Below, piece after piece: positions 1 through 5,711 of a stretch of 40,890 nt of DNA; position 1 is the stretch's first letter; the number at the start of each line of letters is the position of its first letter. A model generated the notes under the pieces. The model was not told the origin of the DNA. It saw only the letters and a list, made by a program, of their open reading frames with translations, and did not search any database. The position numbers were made by a program, and so were the translations under genes. The stretch is from an uncultured Lachnospiraceae bacterium (GTDB taxonomy: Bacteria; Bacillota; Clostridia; Lachnospirales; Lachnospiraceae): NCBI GenBank assembly GCA_905203555.1, contig CAJKWK010000020.1, positions 1-40,890 on the forward strand, given 5' to 3'.

Positions 1-760
1 AAGCACTATTAAGCTGGTCAACAGCCTGCTTGATAATAAGCTTTGTAAGGTCATCCTTTGGAAGTACAGGAACAAGCTCCTTTGCTTTTCCATAGATTTC
101 CTCAGCCTTTGACTGGCTAAAGTTGTACTTCTTGCGTTTGCACCAGTTTTGATAATGGCAGGTAAAAGCATTTAGAGACATCTTGCGGACACAGTCCACA
201 TGCCAGTATGTAGATGCAAAATCAACCCATTTCTGGCTGCCGTCACTGCGGGCAGGACTGTCAAAGTAAGCATTCACGCCAGGATAGGTTTGGTCAAGGA
301 TTCCAATGAGATTATTCTTCATAGCCGTCTTATGTTTCATATAAAAGCTGAACTGACGGTTCATGGTTTTAAGCTGATTTCGTAATTCATCCATAACACT
401 ATACTGTTTGAGATTGTGCCACTTGTCAAGTGCATATCGGGCAATTTTAACAGCGTCAGCTTTGTCAGATTTGACTTTGCGGAGGGAATCGTTATCAAAA
501 TCCTTGATAAGCTTTGGGTTAATGGCACTGACGAAAAGATTTGCTTCGGAAAGTTGATGGGCAAGGACTTCATAATAACGTCCTGTATGCTCCATTACAA
601 TTCGAGATTCGCCTTCAACAGAGTTGATGAGCTCAACAAGTGAATTGATGTCACTGGCTGTGTGTTTGATTTCAAAAGGTGGAGAGACAATCTCGCCAAA
701 TGGGCGAATGATTGCAACCATACTTTTACCTTTAGAAACATCGATACCTACTGCGTTCAT
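1..760 (-). CDS. IS110-family transposase, truncated by the window edge
   Basis: DEDD recombinase of the IS110/IS116/IS902 family, which moves its insertion sequence through a RuvC-like active site. Reading leftward from the ATG at 758-760, 253 codons stay open to base 1, so the C-terminal part, including most of the helix-hairpin-helix/serine domain, lies outside. The protein begins MNAVGIDVSKGKSMVAI, with the first acidic residue in GIDVSKG. An IVMEHTGRYYEVL segment carries the Glu, and KSDKADAVKIARYA carries the later Asp pair, which together fit the DEDD signature. A Shine-Dalgarno AAGGAG sits about 8 bases before the ATG. No frameshift is visible in the part present. Family assignment is firm; IS110 versus IS1111 subgroup cannot be decided without the other end. 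Confidence 0.93.
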   Translation of the reverse strand, partial: MNAVGIDVSKGKSMVAIIRPFGEIVSPPFEIKHTASDINSLVELINSVEGESRIVMEHTGRYYEVLAHQLSEANLFVSAINPKLIKDFDNDSLRKVKSDKADAVKIARYALDKWHNLKQYSVMDELRNQLKTMNRQFSFYMKHKTAMKNNLIGILDQTYPGVNAYFDSPARSDGSQKWVDFASTYWHVDCVRKMSLNAFTCHYQNWCKRKKYNFSQSKAEEIYGKAKELVPVLPKDDLTKLIIKQAVDQLNSA

Positions 761-1053
761 AAATTTGTCACTCCTTAAGAATTATTGCAATGGATAAGCA
801 CCAGTTTTACTCATTGCCTATTCAATCTACTGTGGTGTGACACGAATGCGCCTATGACGATTCAACCTGCATAAAACGAACGCTGCGAATGAGGAGCTGG
901 TTATCAGTCTATTTTACGGACGCAAGGTCCAAGAAAGGAGAAGATATCCAATGCTACCTACATTCTAACAGCTTAAGCAACAAGATGGATAATTCCTTAC
1001 TGGCTGTAAGGGATATTAACCATAAATATATTGTAGTAGAATGGAGAATAAAA
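761..1053. other. Non-coding region upstream of the IS110 transposase; possible IS end and bridge-RNA region
   Basis: About 290 bases with no convincing gene. It holds the ribosome site of the transposase and hairpin-capable pieces: GCAATG (787-792) with CATTGC (812-817), and a GGAC/GTCC pair at 918-930. IS110-group elements are known to carry a structured guide (bridge/seek) RNA in the non-coding stretch 5' of the transposase, so this is where one would lie. The element end cannot be placed because IS110 members often lack terminal inverted repeats. An AAAGGAG at 934-940 precedes only a five-codon ORF starting at 951. Confidence 0.4.
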
Positions 1054-1935
1054 ATGAAACAAGAATGTATATCAAAGAAAAATCATGTAATAGAAAAAGC
1101 AGTACAGCAGATCATGCTGGGCACTGTATGTAAAACAGAAACACAGACAAAAGAGACGTTGTCCGCCATCAAAGCCGCCGGTTATGATGGAATCGAGCTC
1201 AACGGTTTTATGATCCGCCCTACTCCGTTTCTGGTTCGTATGCTGACCAAATTCTCTGGCATGCCGGTTGGAAAAGGCGGCACTTATAATTGGAAAGAAC
1301 TCATACGGCAAAGTCATTTAAAGGTCGTTTCCATCCATGAAGATTTGGGAAGCATACAGCGGGATCCAGAATCTATCCTTCAGGAAGCCCAAGACTTCCA
1401 GACAGATACCATCGTCATTACCGGAATGTATCGTTTTGATTATTCTGATCGAGAAGCTGTTTCCCGGCTGGCACAGGACTTAAACAAAGCAGGCGCACAG
1501 TTAAAACAAGCCGGAATCCAACTACTGTACCACAATCACAACTGCGAATTTCGAAAAATAGATGCTCACATGACCGCTTATGACTTTCTGATTCAGGAAA
1601 CAGATCCAGATTCCGTAGGATTTGAATTTGATTCCTACTGGCCAACAGAAGCCGGAGTATCTGCACTGCAAGTGATGAAACAACTTGGGAACCGAATGAA
1701 ACTCTACCACATCAATGACCGCGGAACCCGCCTGACCGGACCTTCCATGACTCCGATCTTAAAATCAGACAGCATGGAACTGGGCTGCGGAAATATGGAT
1801 CTTAAGTCATTACTCGCACAAGCTGTTCAGACAAATGTTTCTGCAATTATTTTGGAAAGCCACAAGAACTGGATTGAAAAATCTCCAATTAAATCTCTCC
1901 AGAAAAGTGCAGAATTTTTACACTCCAACCTTTAA
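1054..1935 (+). CDS. Sugar phosphate isomerase/epimerase family protein (AP-endonuclease-2-like TIM barrel)
   Basis: TIM-barrel protein of the xylose-isomerase-like superfamily, whose members interconvert keto-sugars, inosose or sugar acids in the cytoplasm. Family-like segments are IKAAGYDGIELNGF near the N-terminus, LLYHNHNCEF (metal-site His region), GFEFDSYWPTEAG, LYHINDR, and IILESHKNW at the C-terminal Glu. The ATG at 1054 is preferred, giving 293 residues: GGAG at 1043-1046 lies 7 bases upstream, and the homologous region starts soon after it at QQIMLGTVCKTE. The frame stays open upstream to 889, but those codons do not look like the family and may be IS-derived. The substrate is unknown. 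The gene stands alone, next to an IS110 end that may have replaced its original promoter. Confidence 0.8.
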   Translation: MKQECISKKNHVIEKAVQQIMLGTVCKTETQTKETLSAIKAAGYDGIELNGFMIRPTPFLVRMLTKFSGMPVGKGGTYNWKELIRQSHLKVVSIHEDLGSIQRDPESILQEAQDFQTDTIVITGMYRFDYSDREAVSRLAQDLNKAGAQLKQAGIQLLYHNHNCEFRKIDAHMTAYDFLIQETDPDSVGFEFDSYWPTEAGVSALQVMKQLGNRMKLYHINDRGTRLTGPSMTPILKSDSMELGCGNMDLKSLLAQAVQTNVSAIILESHKNWIEKSPIKSLQKSAEFLHSNL

Positions 1936-2036
1936 GAGTCTGAATTTCATATTCTCCGGATAGAAAAAAATTGTTTTATTTGTCGGCATTGCGTATCATA
2001 ATACATCCAGAAACCGTACACAAGTGAGGGCTCATC

Positions 2037-2408
2037 ATGGACAAAAAGAGTTTATGCTCTTCCGGAGAATTTGCGAAAATGAATGGCATCAATAAGAGAA
2101 CACTGCATCATTACAATGACATCGGATTATTCTGTCTGGCTGTCATTGATGAAAATGGCTATCATTATTACAGCAGCTTTCAGTCCATTCAATTAGAAAT
2201 GATTCTGATTTTCCGAAAACTCGGACTTTCGATAGACGATATCAAAGCCTACACCAACAGTCCTTCGGATACTTCCTTTCTACAGATGATTACAGAAAAA
2301 AAGAAACTGATCGACCAATCCATCGAACAGCTCTTAGAAGCCAAATCATTTTTGCGGGAAAAACAGAACAAACTGGAGGATATTTATAAATCCATCCTCA
2401 TCAAGTAA
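2037..2408 (+). CDS. Short MerR-family transcriptional regulator
   Basis: A 123-residue DNA-binding protein. Residues about 8-75 form a MerR winged helix-turn-helix: SSGEFAKMNGINKRTLHHYNDIGLF, then the wing around ENGYHYYSS and the LILIFRKLGLSIDDIKAY-like segment. The rest is a predicted dimerisation coiled coil (SIEQLLEAKSFLREKQNKLEDIYKS). No effector domain follows, unlike the roughly 250-residue multidrug-binding MerR proteins, so its signal is not evident. GTGAGGG at 2023-2029 serves as ribosome site. It runs toward the small membrane protein at 2434 and shares a terminator with it. The target genes are unknown. Confidence 0.85.
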   Translation: MDKKSLCSSGEFAKMNGINKRTLHHYNDIGLFCLAVIDENGYHYYSSFQSIQLEMILIFRKLGLSIDDIKAYTNSPSDTSFLQMITEKKKLIDQSIEQLLEAKSFLREKQNKLEDIYKSILIK

Positions 2409-2434
2409 AAAAGATGGGAGTCTCGCTCCCATCT
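2407..2434 (-). terminator. Intrinsic terminator between convergent genes
   Basis: Perfect 9-bp stem AGATGGGAG (2412-2420) / CTCCCATCT (2426-2434) with a 5-base loop. On the minus strand it is followed by a run of U, so it fits the small membrane protein, whose stop codon touches the stem. It may also stop the merR transcript. Confidence 0.8.
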
Positions 2435-2778
2435 CAGATATGCCTTGCAGCTTTCATGCCTTTTTGTTTAAAAGAGAAATGCTCTTCTTCGATTTCTTTT
2501 AGTTTCCACTCTTTCATCCGCAGTCGGTTTTCTTTCATATTGAGAATCGGATAACGAGTTCCCTCTTCTTTTTGTTTATTTTTCTTTAGAGATTCTAATG
2601 CTATGATTCCATATCCGGCGCCAACTTCCAATTTTAGGATTACATAACGGAATAGAAGTCCTATTTTATAAAATACATAGTCTCTGTTGTCCACTCTCCC
2701 ACGCATATACCAAACAAAACCAGCCGTCAAAATTACAAAAAGAAGAATCGTCATAAATAAGATTGTATTCTCTAACAT
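2434..2778 (-). CDS. Small membrane-anchored hypothetical protein
   Basis: A 114-residue protein that I do not recognise. Residues about 4-24 (NTILFMTILLFVILTAGFVWY) form one strong transmembrane helix. A positively charged MRGR follows, then a short hydrophobic stretch (YVILKLEVGAGYGIIAL) and a charged, probably cytosolic tail rich in Lys and Glu. AAAGGGG lies about 8-12 bases before the ATG at 2778, and an intrinsic terminator follows directly. It is convergent with the MerR gene and not in an operon. No domain or motif indicates a function. Confidence 0.6.
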   Translation of the reverse strand: MLENTILFMTILLFVILTAGFVWYMRGRVDNRDYVFYKIGLLFRYVILKLEVGAGYGIIALESLKKNKQKEEGTRYPILNMKENRLRMKEWKLKEIEEEHFSFKQKGMKAARHI

Positions 2779-3063
2779 ATGTTCAGCCCCTTTCTATAGA
2801 ATGCAATATTATGATTGATTCTATAGTACAACCGAATAGTTGATTAGTCAATCTTTTTTATTATTTCTTTTAAATTGTCTGTCATTTGTAATTATGCATT
2901 TAAATTATGCATTTATTTTTAATATCATAACCCGAAAACAAGAAAAAAGAGACTCTGAATACGGATGAATTGTCATTCCATCATACCACTGTTCCAACTT
3001 TTACCTGTACACCTTTTCCCATAGCTATAAACTTTGAATCATCTATAATTTTTCCGTCATTTT
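2779..3063. other. Intergenic region, AT-rich
   Basis: About 285 AT-rich bases between the small membrane protein and the end of the pduV-like gene. It contains a short direct repeat (AAATTATGCATTTA-type, about 2887-2915) and probably the promoter of the small membrane protein. On the minus strand directly after the pduV stop, another frame reads on for 28 codons (see findings). No RNA gene is evident. Confidence 0.4.
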
Positions 3064-3588
3064 TTACTTTCCCGGATATTCCACGCCTTCCGGCAATGGA
3101 TCCCATTCATTTAACCCCAGGTGCTGCTTGAATTTCGCCTCTTCCATTGTCATTTTCGGCAAATCTTCCTCTAAATAGGCAATCAATTCACGAACGCCCT
3201 CCCGGGTCACGTTATTCACTTCAAAAATCCGTTCACACCCTGCATTTTTCATCCACTGCCGAACCATCGGAACATTTGCATACGGAGAATCTACCTTCGT
3301 AATAATCCCGATATAAGGGCGCAAAATAAATGCCCGTCCGCCCGGACCAAACAGATTATACGGTTCGTCCGCCGCCTGCACAAGAGCGACCACATCTGCC
3401 TCAAAAGAAAAGCATGCCAATCCCACACTAAAGTGCTTGGACTCTGCATACTCTCCCGGTGAATCAATGGTGTCATCGTTCGTGTTCGTATATTGTGTTT
3501 TTACATAATGAAGCTCTTCCCCTTTTAACGCCTGTGTCAGAGAAGTCTTACCTGCCTCACTTCTGCCCATCAAAAACATTTTTTTCAT
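3064..3588 (-). CDS. pduV: PduV/EutP-family microcompartment-associated GTPase
   Basis: Ras-like P-loop GTPase found with propanediol and ethanolamine microcompartments; Salmonella PduV attaches to the shell and is linked to compartment movement. With the start at 3588 (174 residues) the G1 loop is GRSEAGKTSL (8-17), the G3-like DSPG is at 42-45, and the G4-like TKVD is at 97-100. The Met at 3579 is a possible alternative, because the AAGGGA ribosome site is only about 3 bases from the first ATG. A roughly 25-residue tail (TMEEAKFKQHLGLNEWDPLP) extends beyond the usual length of about 150. It is the last gene of a three-gene leftward operon after two PduU-type shell genes, with 5 bases between stop and start. 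Confidence 0.88.
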   Translation of the reverse strand: MKKMFLMGRSEAGKTSLTQALKGEELHYVKTQYTNTNDDTIDSPGEYAESKHFSVGLACFSFEADVVALVQAADEPYNLFGPGGRAFILRPYIGIITKVDSPYANVPMVRQWMKNAGCERIFEVNNVTREGVRELIAYLEEDLPKMTMEEAKFKQHLGLNEWDPLPEGVEYPGK

Positions 3589-3593
3589 TTCCC

Positions 3594-4022
3594 TTAGCTC
3601 CTGTGAACCGCACATGTTCTAAAACCTAGATTTTCACTGAAAAACCGAACAACTTCTTCTACCGCTGTCTGTACAGAAACCAAATCTCCCAGTAAAATCA
3701 AAGTTCCGCAAAATCGATCCAAAAATCCAATCTCTACATCGGCGCTCTTCACTGCAACATCCGCCGCAGCCACAACCGACTCCCAAGGGGTAAACCGTAA
3801 CAATCCAATGGACTCTCCTGTATGATCTTCGCCCTCGTGTACCCCTATGTGCAACGCCAGATTTTGATACACACAGGCATCTGCAGTACTGATGATATGC
3901 GCCATGCAGACTTCCTTCCCCGGAACCCGCACCCTTGTCATGCGCAGCCGTTTTCCCTTCAGATGTTCATAATCATCATGGAACAGCTTTTCCAACAATT
4001 CTTCCTTTGTGATCTGAGCCAT
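3594..4022 (-). CDS. BMC-domain shell protein, PduU/EutS-like, with N-terminal extension
   Basis: Hexameric shell protein with the circularly permuted BMC fold. The signature block is PWESVVAAADVAVKSADVEIGFLDRFCGTLILLGD, followed by a C-terminal helix and LGFRTCAVHRS, as in PduU and EutS. At 142 residues it exceeds PduU (116). The extra about 25 residues (ITKEELLEKLFHDDYEHLK) form a predicted amphipathic helix not found in classical PduU. The ATG at 4022 has AGGAAG 8 bases upstream and follows the preceding shell gene by 11 bases. Together with that paralogue and PduV it forms a mini shell operon. Whether it builds a pore hexamer or a cap is not visible. Confidence 0.88.
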   Translation of the reverse strand: MAQITKEELLEKLFHDDYEHLKGKRLRMTRVRVPGKEVCMAHIISTADACVYQNLALHIGVHEGEDHTGESIGLLRFTPWESVVAAADVAVKSADVEIGFLDRFCGTLILLGDLVSVQTAVEEVVRFFSENLGFRTCAVHRS

Positions 4023-4033
4023 ATCTGCACTTC

Positions 4034-4399
4034 CTATCTCTTCGTGATATCACAAACGACATATCCGAGAGTATCCCGGAAATAATTCACAACCTCTGTC
4101 AATGCCGACGTCACATCCGAAATCTCGCCTGTGATGATCAATGTTCCTGTAAACCGGTCTGCAAATCCCAGATATACATTACCGCTCTTCACTGCGATAT
4201 CAGATGCAATGACCGCAGACTCCGGCGGCGTCATATTCATAATCCCGATAGCTGATGAACCATAATCCAGCTGTGGATTCAGCCCCAGTTTCTGATAAAT
4301 GATCGGCGCCGGACCGCCCATCACATGTGCAAATGTAATCTCCTTACCGGCTACAGTCTCCTGTACAATTCTTATCTGTTCCCCATATTCATTTGCCAC
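4034..4399 (-). CDS. pduU: BMC-domain shell protein, PduU/EutS-like (first gene of the shell operon)
   Basis: PduU-type permuted BMC shell protein, 121 residues from a GTG start at 4397-4399. I chose this start because the frame upstream to a TTG at 4480 overlaps a near-consensus promoter. GAGAGG lies about 9 bases before the GTG, and the resulting N-terminus (VANEYGEQIRIVQETVAGKE) matches the length of the PduU N-terminal barrel segment before its conserved IQE-PGK stretch. The core reads ITFAHVMGGP, then PPESAVIASDIAVKSGNVYLG, FADRFTGTLIITGE, and LGYVVCDITKR at the end. It is paralogous to the next gene. Expression probably depends on the promoter at 4452-4480 and the boxes at 4499-4544. 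Confidence 0.88.
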   Translation of the reverse strand: MANEYGEQIRIVQETVAGKEITFAHVMGGPAPIIYQKLGLNPQLDYGSSAIGIMNMTPPESAVIASDIAVKSGNVYLGFADRFTGTLIITGEISDVTSALTEVVNYFRDTLGYVVCDITKR

Positions 4400-4451
4400 T
4401 TGTATATTCCTCTCTTTCAGAAATCCGTTACTTCTCTTATCATATATAAAA

Positions 4452-4480
4452 ATGATACTATCCGAGTCCTCTTCTGTCAA
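4452..4480 (-). promoter_or_regulatory. Sigma-A-type promoter of the pduU-pduV shell operon
   Basis: On the minus strand, TTGACA (4480-4475), a 17-bp spacer and TATCAT (4457-4452). Transcription would start near 4445, about 45 bases before the GTG start. The three TGTGG boxes lie just upstream of the -35 element. Confidence 0.75.
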
Positions 4481-4498
4481 GTTGAAATTTCGATTTTC

Positions 4499-4544
4499 TG
4501 TGGGTTTTTGTGGTTTTTAGTTCGATTTTTTGTGGTTTTTTGAC
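4499..4544. promoter_or_regulatory. Triple TGTGG box, candidate AraC-regulator operator (site A)
   Basis: Three copies of TGTGG followed by T-runs start at 4499, 4509 and 4531, giving spacings of 10 and 22 bp. The same arrangement recurs upstream of pduC at 10267-10312. Face-of-helix spacing and position between divergent araC and pduU promoters fit an AraC-type activator site. Confidence 0.65.
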
Positions 4545-4582
4545 TCTTATCTTGAAAAAGTATCTTTTATTCCCTAAACATC

Positions 4583-4611
4583 TCACTTTTTTCCCATTTT
4601 CTGTTATAATA
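4583..4611 (+). promoter_or_regulatory. Probable araC promoter
   Basis: TATAAT at 4606-4611 with a weak -35 (TCACTT, 4583-4588) at 17 bp. A poor -35 suggests dependence on an activator, possibly autoregulation through the TGTGG boxes 50-80 bp upstream. Confidence 0.5.
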
Positions 4612-4676
4612 AATTTAATTACAAAAACCATGTACATTACACCATACTATTACTTCGCCGTCTAAGGAACGGCAGA

Positions 4677-5570
4677 ATGGAGCTTGATATGAAAACCACG
4701 TCAGAAACTCAAACAAAAGCAGTCGGAATCATGACCTTATCTGATTCTATGCTTTCCGGCGCACGAACAGAATATCGCACTGCAGGGTACTCCTTTCCTC
4801 TTCACCTCCACTCTGCTATCGAACTTTACCGTATCGTCTCCGGAGAATGTTTCATGCACATACACTCCGATGACATTCACTGCAAACAAGGGGATTTTAT
4901 CATGATCCTCCCCAATGTCGTACATTCTTTTTATTTAAATGATACCTCTGACTGCGCATTCAAACATATCCACTTTAACCCAGATATGTTTTCCGATATC
5001 GTCCTTGAAAATGAGGGAGTCTATCCCATCACTCTGATGCACGCTCTCCTCTTTTCCTCTCATTTTTACTGTCAATTATCTGCAGACGACACGATCGATC
5101 AGACAATGGATAAACTGATTAATCTTTATTCTGCGTCAAACAGCTTGTTTTCTTCAGCCAACATTAACATTTCGCTGATTGATCTGATGTTGTACATACT
5201 GAATCAAGCACAGCCGCAAAGCACCTTTAGCAAACCTCAGCTGCAAAACAGTTATGTGGCTTATGCGCTAAATTATATTTCCAAACACTATGCAGAAAAA
5301 ATCAAACAAGAAGATATTGCGGCGCAGCTCCATATTTCTGTGCGCTACTTAACGAAACTATTTAAATCTCATATAGGAATTTCGCTTTCTCACTACATCA
5401 ATATTTATCGTGTGAATCAGTCCATTGAACGTATGCAGAATCCAAACCTTTCGCTGACAGACATTGCGTTACAGACAGGATTCGCAAATTCACAGCATTA
5501 TTCCAAAGTATTTCGTGACTATATGAACGCACCCCCATCACAATATCGGTCGTTTATTTTTAAAAAATAG
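4677..5570 (+). CDS. AraC-family transcriptional regulator, likely activator of the pdu region
   Basis: A 297-residue regulator. The N-terminal cupin sensor (about 30-110) has the HLHSAIELYRIVSGE, HIHSDDIHCKQGDFIMILPNVVH pattern. Two C-terminal helix-turn-helix motifs (about 195-295) read EDIAAQLHISVRYLTKLFKSHIG and SLTDIALQTGFANSQHYSKVFRDYM. This differs from Salmonella PocR, which has a PocR sensor domain instead of a cupin. Two starts are possible: 4677 (AAGGA 8 bases upstream) or 4692 (GGAG 6 bases upstream). It diverges from the shell operon, and TGTGG boxes lie in both pdu control regions, so it is the natural candidate for the propanediol-responsive activator. The inducer is inferred, not seen. 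Confidence 0.88.
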   Translation: MELDMKTTSETQTKAVGIMTLSDSMLSGARTEYRTAGYSFPLHLHSAIELYRIVSGECFMHIHSDDIHCKQGDFIMILPNVVHSFYLNDTSDCAFKHIHFNPDMFSDIVLENEGVYPITLMHALLFSSHFYCQLSADDTIDQTMDKLINLYSASNSLFSSANINISLIDLMLYILNQAQPQSTFSKPQLQNSYVAYALNYISKHYAEKIKQEDIAAQLHISVRYLTKLFKSHIGISLSHYINIYRVNQSIERMQNPNLSLTDIALQTGFANSQHYSKVFRDYMNAPPSQYRSFIFKK

Positions 5571-5599
5571 GTCGTTTTTACTTCTTATTGATTCAAAAA

Positions 5600-5638
5600 G
5601 AGGTTCTGAAACCAGCTCATTGCTCATTTCAGAACCTC
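5600..5638. terminator. Bidirectional intrinsic terminator between araC and the GH136-like gene
   Basis: Perfect 12-bp stem GAGGTTCTGAAA (5600-5611) / TTTCAGAACCTC (5627-5638). T-rich sequence follows on the plus strand, and the five A at 5595-5599 give a U-run on the minus strand. Confidence 0.85.
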
Positions 5639-5650
5639 TTCCTTTATTGT

Positions 5651-5698
5651 TTACACTTTTTCACTTACTTTTTCATTCACTTTTTCATTCACTTTTTC
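5651..5698. repeat. Four tandem 12-bp repeats (ATTCACTTTTTC type)
   Basis: Units start at 5651, 5663, 5675 and 5687. The last two are identical and the first two differ at about two positions each. They lie between the terminator and the stop codon of the beta-helix gene, so they are in its 3' untranslated region. Confidence 0.7.
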
Positions 5699-5711
5699 AA
5701 TAACAGAACGT

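Noticed and set aside
934..968. Five-codon ORF after AAAGGAG at 951, as a leader peptide
   Set aside because: Too short and without an attenuator-like structure; most likely chance within the IS-adjacent region.
889..1053. N-terminal extension of the sugar isomerase-like protein
   Set aside because: The 55 codons do not resemble the TIM-barrel family; the ATG at 1054 has its own ribosome site. The extension is probably IS-flank sequence.
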